From: a virus | IMG/VR virus record: IMGVR_UViG_3300008259_000218 | Span: 1 to 22,526 of that record | Reading direction: 5' to 3' (one strand) | DNA: 22,526 nt | Shown here: positions 8,549 through 16,180 of the stretch, in pieces | How positions within the stretch are numbered: position 1 is the stretch's first letter | Layout: each line of letters starts with the position of its first letter | Notes under the pieces: model-generated | Seen by the model: the letters and a program-made list of their open reading frames with translations, nothing else | The model's database searches: none | What the model was told of the DNA's origin: nothing | Translations under genes and position numbers: made by a program

Positions 8549-9871
8549 TTACGGAAGAATGCAGTTAATAGAAATAGCTCTTACAAGGCCAATGGATGTC
8601 GTGCTGCCACCACCAGTTGCTGCCAGTGTTCCAGCAGTAAATGACAGTCCAGTACCAACCGTTACGTTTGAAAATCCACCTGATCCGTTACCGTACAAAA
8701 TGGATGTGCCGGATGTTGCAGGGGCATAATCAGTTCCAGCCGCAGCATTGGAAAAGCCTCCAGAGCCATTACCTTTTAGTATTGACGTACCCGAAGTTGC
8801 TGGGGCGTAATCTGTGCCAGATGAAGCTGCGCTAATGGCAGTTCCATTTCCTTTTAAAAGTCCTGTAACTGATGTGGATAACGTAATAGCAGCATTGGTT
8901 GTAGAGTTTGCAACCGTTCCAGCAAAACCATTTGCAGTAATAATAGAAACATTGCTTACAGTTCCCCCACCACCGCCACCACCACCTGTAGCAGAAAGCG
9001 TACCGCCAACAAATGTTAGGTTGGTTCCAATAGTGACATTACTAAAACCACCAGCGCCATCCCCATACAAGATAGAATTACCAGATGTAGCTGGCGCATA
9101 ATCAGTTCCAGAACTAGCCGCAGAAATAGCTGTTCCATTACCCTTCAACAAACCAGTTACCGTTGTTGACAGAGTAATTGCCGCATTTGTCGTTGAATTT
9201 GCTACTGTTCCAGCCAGGCCATTAGCAGATACCACAGTAACATTGCTAACAGTGCCACCGCTACCTGTTGCAGATAATGTGCCTCCAGCAAAAGAAACAC
9301 CGCTACCTATTGTGACGCTACTAAAACCGCCAGAACCATTGCCATAAAGAATAGATGCGCCACTGGTAGCAGGTGCATAGTCTGTGCCAGCAGATGCGTT
9401 ACTAAACCCGCCTGATCCGCTACCTTTTAATATGGAAGTTCCGCTTGTCGCTGGAGCATAGTCAACACCAGATGTTGCTGTAGCAATAGAACCTGTACCA
9501 TTACCTTTGAGTAAAGCACCAGAAGAAATTGTGACTAGACCAGTACCACCTTGAGGAACAGTAATCGTTGATGAAAGACTTGAAATAGTTGCATTGGTTA
9601 ATGTCAAATTACCAATAGTGGTAATAGTGCCACCCAAAGATACCGATGTGTTTCCAATGGTTACTGCACTATTTGCAAGATAATTATTCGGAAATGTAGA
9701 TGCTACGCTGCTAATTGTGACATTAGCCAACGACATATTATTGAGCGTTGTAACCGTATTACCAAGCTGGATAGCAGTGTTTCCAATAGTAATTGGCGTA
9801 GCAAAATTATTATCTAAACTAGATAACGCAATTGTTCCTGTTGCATTTGCAAAAGTATTTGGCACAGGCAT
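8549..9871 (-). CDS. Repeat-built tail fibre-like protein
   Basis: The protein has 440 residues with GAGG seven bases before the ATG. After an N-terminal region of TIGNTAIQLGNTVTTLNN-type strands, it is built from repeats: DYAPATSG occurs five times, usually followed by SILKGNGSGGFSN, and a longer unit with GTVANSTTNAAITLST and GLLKGNGTAISAASSG occurs twice. Such Gly/Ser/Thr beta repeats are typical of trimeric fibres or spikes. The C-terminus is short (IGLVRAISINCILP), with no large receptor-binding head and no chaperone domain. It may therefore be a fibre shaft that works with the following small proteins. Confidence 0.78.
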   Translation of the reverse strand: MPVPNTFANATGTIALSSLDNNFATPITIGNTAIQLGNTVTTLNNMSLANVTISSVASTFPNNYLANSAVTIGNTSVSLGGTITTIGNLTLTNATISSLSSTITVPQGGTGLVTISSGALLKGNGTGSIATATSGVDYAPATSGTSILKGSGSGGFSNASAGTDYAPATSGASILYGNGSGGFSSVTIGSGVSFAGGTLSATGSGGTVSNVTVVSANGLAGTVANSTTNAAITLSTTVTGLLKGNGTAISAASSGTDYAPATSGNSILYGDGAGGFSNVTIGTNLTFVGGTLSATGGGGGGGGTVSNVSIITANGFAGTVANSTTNAAITLSTSVTGLLKGNGTAISAASSGTDYAPATSGTSILKGNGSGGFSNAAAGTDYAPATSGTSILYGNGSGGFSNVTVGTGLSFTAGTLAATGGGSTTSIGLVRAISINCILP

Positions 9872-9872
9872 T

Positions 9873-11849
9873 TTAGAACCTCGTCCTTAATTCATGTTCA
9901 AACTGGAAGCCATTTATAACAATTGGCGTTGAGTTGCTATTAACTGTTATGCCTAAATATTTGCCCCACATTTCAGCATCAGATTTATATAAATAGTATC
10001 CAGAGCCAGGTGATGTTCCGCTAGTCCAGCCAATAATTTTCCCTAAATTATTAGTCCAATTAACTTCTTGCAAAGCATTATTTAGCCAAATAATTGTGTT
10101 AAAGAAAGTAATTTCAGGAGACTGCGCTGATTCAGAGTCTACATAAGCACTCATCTCTGTAGGCACTGAGCCTAGCGTTGCTTCAATACCAATTTTCAAT
10201 GCTTGCTTATCGCGGATAGGATCACCCATCGCATCTAAAGCAGTTTCAAGAATAATATCTACTGGAGTTTCATTATCGCTATATAACTTCAGCAGGTTCG
10301 TTCCATTTGTTCCAAACATCAGCAATCTACCGCCTGTTGAAATAGGCGCAACCAGCTTGACTTCCGTTTGGTTAGAAAAAAACCATTTCTTTTCAAAAAA
10401 TACCGCCTGTATATAACGATAAGTTCCACTATCGTTATAGCGAATATTAAATACAGCACAAAGAATGTTATTTAACAAAACCTGACCGCCAACAATGGTG
10501 GCAGTCGTAAAGTCTATGTCTGGAAATATGCCATCTAAAGCATCAGATATTTTTGATGTGGTAGAACCAACCAACGCATACACACCATATTCGTTCATAA
10601 ACAATACTGAACGGAAATAAGGGAAAATTGCGTAACTAAGTCGAGTACCAACAGAAGCAGAGATGTTGGTATTTGTAAAAATAGTAACGCCAGTATCCGT
10701 TACACGGACATCTGAAAAAACGTTGATACTATCTTCACCAAAAATGTACAAAAAGTTATTTGCTGACAGCAACTGGACAATATTGCTACGCAATGTATTG
10801 TCAGTCAGAGTAAGTGAGCCAGCAGAAACACTTGTAAAGTCATTGTAAGTGCCAGCAGCGCTATATGAAACAGTTCTTCCTTGTGAAACCCAGGTTCTAC
10901 CGCTAAATGTCTGGATTCCTGTAACTGGATCGGCGTTAATAATGGCTTTTGCAGTAGCATTACTTCCCCCGCCACCCGTAATCGTCACCGTAATATTGGA
11001 AGAATTGCTGTAATTGCTACCAGCATCTGTCATGATGACATTGACTACCTGACCACCCGACAAAATTGCCTGTCCTGTTGCCCCTGTTCCACCACCACCA
11101 GAAATTGTTACGACTGTATTCGATACATTGCTGTAACCAGTGCCACCATTTGTCACCAAAACAGAAACTGTGCCTGTGGCGAACGTCACAAGACTGCATA
11201 CAGCATTGGCATTAGTGCCGCCGCCGCCAGTAATCGTAATTGTAGGAGGCGACGTATAACCTGTGCCACCCTCAGTTAATATAATGGAACTTACCGTGTT
11301 GCCAGTGATAACTGCTTCCGCTTCAGCCTGTACACCGCCTGTTTGGTTAGGCGCAGAAATAATGACCGCTGGCTGGCTGGTATAACCACTACCCCTATTA
11401 ACAATTCCTATTGATCCGACTGCTCCGATAGCAACAAGATTAGTGCCATCCCATGAAAAAATGCCTTTGTTCCTATCCCCAATAAGAACGCGCTCACTTT
11501 TCCACTGGGTAATATTGACACCAGAGTTTGAAAAGGTGCTGGTAACAGCAACGTTTCCTTTTACATTCGCCTCAACGTCAACATACTCGCAACGACCATC
11601 TTCCTGAAATCCCAATATGTAATCTTTATTGTTAATGTTTGAAGACAACAATGTTGTTGTCACATTAGCAAATGAGATGCTCGTATTGGATTGGCCTGGA
11701 AGAGTCTTGATATTTGCATAGCCGATGGGCATAGCATTCTCAAGCCACGAAAACTCACCATCTTCAAGCGCAGTACGGTTAGCTTTCGTGTTTACGCCAC
11801 GAAATTGTTTGATGACACGGTACGACTTTTTCTGTTCAGCCGCTGCCAT
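9873..11849 (-). CDS. Large tail protein with internal glycine-rich repeats, possible nozzle
   Basis: The protein has 658 residues; the ATG follows the adaptor stop by two bases without a clear ribosome site, so coupling is likely. The N-terminus IKQFRGVNTKANRTALEDGE followed by FSWLENAMP and the later RTWVSQGRTVSYSAAGTYND with FIFGE-like strands (NNFLYIFGEDSINVFSD) suggest a beta-propeller-like tail tube or nozzle protein as found after the adaptor in short-tailed phages. Residues about 146-306 consist of roughly four copies of a unit with GxGYxSxPxVxITGGGGxxAxA, absent from the rest of the protein and looking like an inserted surface domain. The C-terminus ends FEHELRTRF. The nozzle role is inferred from order. 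Confidence 0.75.
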   Translation of the reverse strand: MAAAEQKKSYRVIKQFRGVNTKANRTALEDGEFSWLENAMPIGYANIKTLPGQSNTSISFANVTTTLLSSNINNKDYILGFQEDGRCEYVDVEANVKGNVAVTSTFSNSGVNITQWKSERVLIGDRNKGIFSWDGTNLVAIGAVGSIGIVNRGSGYTSQPAVIISAPNQTGGVQAEAEAVITGNTVSSIILTEGGTGYTSPPTITITGGGGTNANAVCSLVTFATGTVSVLVTNGGTGYSNVSNTVVTISGGGGTGATGQAILSGGQVVNVIMTDAGSNYSNSSNITVTITGGGGSNATAKAIINADPVTGIQTFSGRTWVSQGRTVSYSAAGTYNDFTSVSAGSLTLTDNTLRSNIVQLLSANNFLYIFGEDSINVFSDVRVTDTGVTIFTNTNISASVGTRLSYAIFPYFRSVLFMNEYGVYALVGSTTSKISDALDGIFPDIDFTTATIVGGQVLLNNILCAVFNIRYNDSGTYRYIQAVFFEKKWFFSNQTEVKLVAPISTGGRLLMFGTNGTNLLKLYSDNETPVDIILETALDAMGDPIRDKQALKIGIEATLGSVPTEMSAYVDSESAQSPEITFFNTIIWLNNALQEVNWTNNLGKIIGWTSGTSPGSGYYLYKSDAEMWGKYLGITVNSNSTPIVINGFQFEHELRTRF

Positions 11850-11851
11850 GA

Positions 11852-12697
11852 TTAGAACGGAGTGCTATAAGGATCAGGCAACCGGCGCGTCATTGTCGTT
11901 GCCAGAACAGCCTGAACTTGTTTTACATATTCCTGTTTGTATATCTCTGCCTCCCCATAGCTCTGCTCTTTGAACTTAGCTTTATATGCTGCATAAAAAG
12001 CCACAGGATTAGTATAAGGATCAATGATCTGATCTACAGTCTCAGCCGCCACTAATGGCGTAGGCAAAATAACTGTATCCATTTCCATCGTATAAATTTG
12101 ATCTGGAACTGGAGAGATATAAATTTTAGATTGCCCAAAAATAGAAAACGCAACAGGCCGACCAATATAGTTCTGCCAGTAACGTAATTGAGCGTTGAAT
12201 TGTGTCCAGGGCAAATATTGCAGTGGAACACGGCTATTGCCCCAGTAAAGATTGATATTGATAACATCTAAGGTCAATAAACCTTGTGGCAAAGCAACAT
12301 AATTTATGTTTTCTACATTGCCTACATAGGTTATTTGCGCTGTTCCATCAGCAAATGCTGTGCTTGGTGGGTAGCCACCATTAGAAGACGGATACGGTGG
12401 CGCAGTGCTACCCGTTGTACCAGCGGTAGTCACTTCATAAATAAAAATATTCGAGAAAAGATAGGTTCCCAGTGTGACAGGCGTATCCGCTGTCCATGCT
12501 ACAGGCTGCACAGCAGCGGCAACTGGAGCAAGTGGGGTTTGGGTAATCTGAATAGTACGGAGGCAACCAGTGTCACGGACAACACGCTCCCTACCCGAAT
12601 TTATGTAGTCGGTTAGTTCGGAGTCGGAATAAAAATTTCCGTTCGCATCATGCAAAAGTCTTCTGACTTCTGTGATGTAACTGGACAACGTTGCCAT
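11852..12697 (-). CDS. SU10-type phage adaptor (head-tail connector)
   Basis: The protein has 281 residues. GGGAA precedes the ATG. The opening TLSSYITEVRRLLHDANGNF followed by YSDSELTDYINSGRERVVRD is the hallmark of the phage adaptor family named from phage SU10, which forms a ring under the portal and links it to the tail. The middle is beta-rich with a VTLGTYLFSNIFIYEVTTAG segment typical of the variable insert, and the C-terminus returns to helices (FYAAYKAKFKEQSYGEAEIY). It lies immediately before the large tail protein, as expected. Confidence 0.85.
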   Translation of the reverse strand: MATLSSYITEVRRLLHDANGNFYSDSELTDYINSGRERVVRDTGCLRTIQITQTPLAPVAAAVQPVAWTADTPVTLGTYLFSNIFIYEVTTAGTTGSTAPPYPSSNGGYPPSTAFADGTAQITYVGNVENINYVALPQGLLTLDVININLYWGNSRVPLQYLPWTQFNAQLRYWQNYIGRPVAFSIFGQSKIYISPVPDQIYTMEMDTVILPTPLVAAETVDQIIDPYTNPVAFYAAYKAKFKEQSYGEAEIYKQEYVKQVQAVLATTMTRRLPDPYSTPF

Positions 12698-12710
12698 TTA
12701 ATTCCCATAT

Positions 12711-13049
12711 TCAAGCGGCTTTTTGGACGGTTCTCCCCACCCGACCTTCCGGAACGGGCGGGGGTACTAAGTCAATCGCCGGGGATAAGGAGCGATCTTG
12801 TTTAGACTTTTCTTCACTAACGATAAACTTTTCAAGATACGCCAATCCATCTGGCATATCGTTTAGCGTTTTAGCAAATCCAAGTCTTGCTACCACCGGC
12901 TCTTTGTTTTCAGAGCCATAACCGAATATGTGACGGGCGACTTCTACAGGTATTTCAACAGTTTCATTCACAGGGAACTTATACTGTTTAAACGCATATT
13001 CATCGACAAGAACCTTATCGGTCTTGTTAGTCACATAAACAGTTGTCAT
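12711..13049 (-). CDS. Hypothetical head-tail region protein
   Basis: The protein has 112 residues and its ATG overlaps the upstream stop as ATGA. The N-terminal half (VYVTNKTDKVLVDEYAFKQY, NETVEIPVEVARHIFGYGSE) forms a compact beta domain followed by VARLGFAKTLNDMPDGLAYL, and the tail is Pro/Arg-rich. From memory, similar small proteins with the VPxEVARHIFG block occur beside adaptor genes in podovirus-like phages; their role is unsettled. It is probably a connector or head-completion component. Confidence 0.72.
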   Translation of the reverse strand: MTTVYVTNKTDKVLVDEYAFKQYKFPVNETVEIPVEVARHIFGYGSENKEPVVARLGFAKTLNDMPDGLAYLEKFIVSEEKSKQDRSLSPAIDLVPPPVPEGRVGRTVQKAA

Positions 13050-13456
13050 AGAGTTACAACGTCACCAAAGACAGTAATATCGCAAGTGCCATCGCTAACC
13101 GCTGTATTCACTTTAACGTACAAGGAACCAGCGGAATAAACTGATGTAGCTGCACCAGCCGCCAGAGTAACATCCTGGAAAGTTGATGTGCTAGTAACAG
13201 AAGACAAAGTAGTGGCATTGCTAACAGCATTGGACGCATTACCATCGTTAGAGGTAAGAATCGTCACGCTGCCAGTAGCAATGCTTTTATTTGCGTTAGC
13301 GACCACAATCCTGCGAACTATGTATGAAGAGCCACCCACAACAGGGATTTGGGCAACTGCATTGCCAGTAGCGCCGACAGAAACGCCGACAGCCTTGCCA
13401 ATACCAAAGCTACCAAAACTATTGGGGTAAAGCGCACCTACATGGTTTGCATTCAT
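13046..13456 (-). CDS. Small virion protein of unknown role
   Basis: The protein has 136 residues with a strong AAGGAG site five bases before the ATG. It is Ala/Ser/Thr/Val-rich and beta-like throughout (SYIVRRIVVANANKSIATGS, VTILTSNDGN, SLYVKVNTAVSDGTCDITVF). The good ribosome site suggests abundant production. It resembles in style the 106-residue protein at 5473-5793, but I cannot show they are homologous. The stop overlaps the next start as ATGA. A head or fibre surface protein is likely. Confidence 0.7.
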   Translation of the reverse strand: MNANHVGALYPNSFGSFGIGKAVGVSVGATGNAVAQIPVVGGSSYIVRRIVVANANKSIATGSVTILTSNDGNASNAVSNATTLSSVTSTSTFQDVTLAAGAATSVYSAGSLYVKVNTAVSDGTCDITVFGDVVTL

Positions 13457-13465
13457 GTTGGCTCC

Positions 13466-13789
13466 TTATGCGTAAGTCTCAGACACAGCCTCACCGCCGT
13501 TCACTTGGAACAGGGTAATTGTCGGAGTACCAGACAGCACGTTGGCGCGAACGTTGACACCATCAGCTACAAAATAACCACCAGTGTTATTTGCAACAAC
13601 AACAGCCCAAGAAGCGTTGCTGATGTTGCCACTGGTATTGGTATTAAGTTCGATAGTGACGTTTGCCGTTGGAGCAATGTAATAGTCACCGGCAGGAACC
13701 GTGACCGTAGCAGTGCCAGCAGCATACGCTTGAAAAAATGCACCTGGGGCATCAGTAGACGCGCCAGCAACGAGGATTTTATTTGACAT
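13466..13789 (-). CDS. Small virion protein, possible capsid decoration
   Basis: The protein has 107 residues with GGGAGA upstream of the ATG. It is beta-rich, with alternating Thr/Val/Ala strands (TATVTVPAGDYYIAPTANVT, TPTITLFQVNGGEAV) and no Cys or membrane segments. It sits directly downstream of the major capsid gene, where decoration or head-stabilising proteins are often encoded. No family is recognised, so decoration is inference from place and composition. Confidence 0.7.
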   Translation of the reverse strand: MSNKILVAGASTDAPGAFFQAYAAGTATVTVPAGDYYIAPTANVTIELNTNTSGNISNASWAVVVANNTGGYFVADGVNVRANVLSGTPTITLFQVNGGEAVSETYA

Positions 13790-13802
13790 GACTATATCTC
13801 CC

Positions 13803-14804
13803 TTACAAAGTCAAAGAGTTGTAGCCCGTCACCTTCGTCATCGACTTAGGTTTCGTGTTGACTAGTTCTGCAATCATCAGAACAGCGCCCACATAACCAA
13901 TCTGCCAGTTAGGTAGAGTCGATTCAAAGCCCGTGAAGACAAACGAACCCTGCTCATGGATGTAGAGCGAGAGATAGTTGGTATTCAGGAAGTACACAGT
14001 ACCTTCTGGGCAATATGGATCAGGATAAATAGGAACACCAGCAACCATCAGTGCGCGGAAAGCAGCTTGTGCGCCGTTGGCATCACTGTCAAAGCCGGAG
14101 CCAGGAGTGATGACGTATTGCTCTTGACCAACATAGTCTTGAGCCAACAGAGTCCAAGTACCGAAACCGCAAACGCCGAATGATGGAACTTCAGCGCCAT
14201 TCTTCACTGTGCCAGAAATGTATTGCAGGATGTTTTGACGGGTCGGATTAACCGAACCGGCTGCATACTGCTTGGATTTCCACCAAGTATAGGTTGAACG
14301 GTCAATATTGCCGTAAGTGCCAGAATCGGCAACAGCGGCTGGCAGACCGATAAACTGCTGATTATTGCTTGTGTTGTTGTACAGCGAGGTTGCCATCGCA
14401 TCCATCATCACGTTGGTCGCATCATTCATACGAGCTTCGATCAGAGGGATAACGGCTGCATCCTGCTGGACTGCACCTTCCATACCCAGGAAGGGTACTG
14501 GAGCAATCATCAGTTTCAGGTTGAACTCAGCGTTATAAGCGCCTTGCTGGACAGACGGTTGAGCGAACGAGCCGCTGTAGTCTGACCATTGAGCGTTCAC
14601 AAACTGCGAACCCTGAACAGGAACGGTTACAGAGGAAACACCGCCAGAGGCTTGCTGACTGTTAGCAATCAGTGCCGCCATCAACGGGGTCGAGTTATAA
14701 AGTTGTACGACCAGTTTCGGGATAAATGCCCTACGGGTAACGTAGGTCAACTCAGTAAACTGAGTGGAACCCGAAGCCGGAAGAATGCCGCCACCAATAG
14801 GCAT
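13803..14804 (-). CDS. Major capsid protein (probable HK97 fold)
   Basis: The protein has 333 residues; ATG 14804 has GGAGA upstream. It should form the capsid shell. The N-terminal region STQFTELTYVTRRAFIPKLV, then NSTPLMAALI and PVQGSQFVNAQWSDYSG, resembles the start of HK97-like capsid proteins of podoviruses; the middle holds a long helical spine segment (IEARMNDATNVMMDAMATSL), and the C-terminal half has GVPIYPDPYCPEGTVYFLNT, typical of the late beta-rich A-domain. There is no obvious propeptide. It follows the scaffold gene directly, as is usual, with a 35-base gap carrying its own ribosome site. Confidence 0.88.
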   Translation of the reverse strand: MPIGGGILPASGSTQFTELTYVTRRAFIPKLVVQLYNSTPLMAALIANSQQASGGVSSVTVPVQGSQFVNAQWSDYSGSFAQPSVQQGAYNAEFNLKLMIAPVPFLGMEGAVQQDAAVIPLIEARMNDATNVMMDAMATSLYNNTSNNQQFIGLPAAVADSGTYGNIDRSTYTWWKSKQYAAGSVNPTRQNILQYISGTVKNGAEVPSFGVCGFGTWTLLAQDYVGQEQYVITPGSGFDSDANGAQAAFRALMVAGVPIYPDPYCPEGTVYFLNTNYLSLYIHEQGSFVFTGFESTLPNWQIGYVGAVLMIAELVNTKPKSMTKVTGYNSLTL

Positions 14805-14839
14805 AATCTATCTCCGATCTAAAAATATCCCCTATTCGC

Positions 14840-15370
14840 TCACAATCCTATTGGTTTTGGATTGCGGCGCAATTCATTCAATGCAGCAGCGGCTTCATTT
14901 CTAGCACCCTGAACTGGGTTCTTCCAGAACTGGTCAAGGTTGAACCCCTTGATTGCAGATGGATTGTATCCAGTAGGTGTTGGTGTCGCCGCCTGTTTCA
15001 TATACGACCAATACTCAGCCGCTACTTCATGGTTAGTAATGCCTTTATCAAGCATGACTCTTTCCACTTGTTCGATATCCTCATCACTTTCGATAAGACC
15101 TTTAGCCTTGAGCTTTGAGCGTCGGCGATTCAGTTCTTCAACCGCATCCTTTTCCCGCATCTGATTACGCAACGACTCAAGTTCGTTTTGCATCTTTGCG
15201 GTAGCTGCATTAGTTGCGTCCTCGATTTCCAACTCTGGAATCGGCATATCCGGTTTGGCTTTCTTCGTCAAACGCAGAAAGTCTTTACGAGTATTTGGAT
15301 TCTCAGCAAGTTGACGAGCTAGTGCAGCAAGTTCATCACGCGCTTCAGTGCTTAGATCTTCAAGTGACAT
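14840..15370 (-). CDS. Putative capsid scaffolding protein
   Basis: The protein has 176 residues. ATG 15370 follows an AGGGG site. The composition is almost wholly helical and charged: DLSTEARDELAALARQLAEN near the start, a coiled-coil stretch around AKMQNELESLRNQMREKDAV, and a more open, basic C-terminus (FWKNPVQGARNEAAAA and LRRNPKPIGL). A helical coiled-coil protein of this size directly upstream of the major capsid gene is the classical signature of a scaffold that shapes the procapsid and then leaves. No protease motif is evident. The assignment rests on composition and position. Confidence 0.8.
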   Translation of the reverse strand: MSLEDLSTEARDELAALARQLAENPNTRKDFLRLTKKAKPDMPIPELEIEDATNAATAKMQNELESLRNQMREKDAVEELNRRRSKLKAKGLIESDEDIEQVERVMLDKGITNHEVAAEYWSYMKQAATPTPTGYNPSAIKGFNLDQFWKNPVQGARNEAAAALNELRRNPKPIGL

Positions 15371-15392
15371 GGTTATCCCCTATTCTAAAAAC

Positions 15393-15417
15393 AAAAAAAC
15401 GCATCTTAAATGATGCG
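15393..15417 (-). terminator. Intrinsic terminator before the scaffold gene
   Basis: On the minus strand CGCATC, a 6-base loop and GATGCG form a perfect 6-base-pair stem (15400-15417), followed directly by seven T (15393-15399) and, after one G, five more T. This is a standard factor-independent terminator. It overlaps the end of the preceding gene, with the TAA in the loop. Only 22 bases separate the T-tract from the next ATG, too few for a downstream promoter. Confidence 0.8.
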
Positions 15418-15588
15418 CTTGCCGCCTGGTTTCTCAACCATCATTTTGTTCTTAGCACCAGCTTTAGCTGCTGAGTTAAGACCACCCATAGTTGCGAAAC
15501 GAGGTGTGTTAATGATTTGTCCGTTCTGCTGATTGTTGTCAGTAGGATTACGGGGTGCGGCTGCTCCGCGAGGTTTAAAAAGTTCCAT
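15406..15588 (-). CDS. Small basic hypothetical protein
   Basis: The protein has 60 residues, starting at ATG 15588 with AAGGA seven bases upstream. It is rich in Asn, Gly, Ala and Lys (NPTDNNQQNGQIIN, AAKAGAKNKMMVEKPGGKR) and is probably flexible. Its stop codon lies in the loop of the intrinsic terminator, so the gene ends exactly where transcription may stop. The function is unknown; a small nucleic-acid-binding or capsid-associated peptide would fit the charge. Confidence 0.72.
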   Translation of the reverse strand: MELFKPRGAAAPRNPTDNNQQNGQIINTPRFATMGGLNSAAKAGAKNKMMVEKPGGKRII

Positions 15589-15606
15589 CTTAGATTCCTT
15601 AAAAAA

Positions 15607-16071
15607 TTACATCATGCCAGGAACCGCTGGCGCGGTTGCCATCGCCTTGCCCTCTGGCGATTGACCACCAGCTTGCGGAAGCGATTGTAACATTTGCAAA
15701 ATTTCAGATTGTTTAAGTTCCTCTGAGCTATCCTTGCGCTTGCCTACTACGGACATCAGCGCCTTCATTGCCGCTACAACCATCTTTCCTTCTTTGGAAT
15801 TGGCTCCAATGCCAGGCAACGAACGTTTAATCAGATCGACAGCCAAACTTATATCAACCATTGCGCCTTCTTTTGAACCCATTGCAGGTTCAGGCGTAGA
15901 CATGGGGGCAGACATAGGCGGCGTTTCGGCACCACTCATGCCCTCTTCTTCGCCTTCACCTTCCTCTTCGTCTTCGGATTCCTCACCATCAGTCTTTACC
16001 TCAACTTCGACCTTTGGTTTCTTCTGCTGAGTTTCCATCAGCTTCATAAGTTCTTCAGAAGGAACGCCCAT
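15607..16071 (-). CDS. Acidic hypothetical protein, probable assembly factor
   Basis: The protein has 154 residues. I chose ATG 16071 because GAGG lies five bases upstream; a longer frame would begin with TTG at 16095 without such a site. After a helical start (VPSEELMKLMETQQ) there is a Glu/Asp tract (GEESEDEEEGEGEEEG), a Met/Pro/Ala-rich linker, then a helical domain around ISLAVDLIKRSLPGIGANSK and SEILQMLQSLPQA. The acidic, low-complexity composition next to the portal and scaffold suggests an assembly or chaperone-like virion protein. No known family is recognised. Confidence 0.75.
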   Translation of the reverse strand: MGVPSEELMKLMETQQKKPKVEVEVKTDGEESEDEEEGEGEEEGMSGAETPPMSAPMSTPEPAMGSKEGAMVDISLAVDLIKRSLPGIGANSKEGKMVVAAMKALMSVVGKRKDSSEELKQSEILQMLQSLPQAGGQSPEGKAMATAPAVPGMM

Positions 16072-16097
16072 ATCAACCTCAATAAAAATTTGCAATA

Positions 16098-16126
16098 GGA
16101 ATAACCAAATTGATAGCTTTTGTCAA
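16098..16126 (-). promoter_or_regulatory. Candidate sigma70-type promoter before the capsid-assembly genes
   Basis: On the minus strand TTGACA (16121-16126) is a perfect -35 box, followed after exactly 17 bases by TATTCC (16098-16103), a weak -10 with three matches to TATAAT. A start near 16091 would leave a leader of about 20 bases containing GAGG before the ATG at 16071. The perfect -35 and the non-coding position favour it; the poor -10 argues against it. Confidence 0.35.
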
Positions 16127-16132
16127 GCTATC
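16112..16132. promoter_or_regulatory. 8-base perfect inverted repeat (operator or RNA hairpin)
   Basis: GATAGCTT, a 5-base loop and AAGCTATC form a perfect 8-base-pair stem. On the minus strand the loop and arms contain TTGACA. There is no U-tract after it, so it is not a standard terminator. It lies in the largest non-coding gap in the window, between the micro-ORF and the acidic protein. It could be a protein-binding site over a promoter or an RNA hairpin in the leader. Confidence 0.6.
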
Positions 16133-16169
16133 GACGACATTTTCTTCCACGTTTTGCAGTCTTGTTCAT
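16128..16169 (-). CDS. 13-codon basic micro-ORF with a strong ribosome site
   Basis: AAGGAGAT lies five bases before ATG, about the best ribosome site in the window, and the frame MNKTAKRGRKCRR ends at TAG (16128-16130). The peptide is extremely basic. The stop codon lies inside the first arm of the palindrome at 16112-16132. It may be a real tiny protein, a leader peptide acting on the following hairpin, or the remnant of a longer gene. The start signal is direct observation; the roles are inference. Confidence 0.5.
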   Translation of the reverse strand: MNKTAKRGRKCRR

Positions 16170-16180
16170 TTTACATCTCC

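Noticed and set aside
5803-9871. Diversity-generating retroelement acting on the adhesin-like genes
   Set aside because: No reverse transcriptase and no template/variable repeat pair is visible in the window; variability of the genes is explained by divergence of paralogues.
8549-9871. CRISPR-like periodic repeats
   Set aside because: The periodicity is in the protein (DYAPATSG modules), repeats are imperfect and coding, with no spacers of constant length.
13349-13786. 145-codon plus-strand frame
   Set aside because: It crosses two well-supported minus-strand genes and their ribosome site, and its composition is not protein-like.
16112-16132. Second intrinsic terminator
   Set aside because: The stem is perfect, but no T-tract follows it on either strand.
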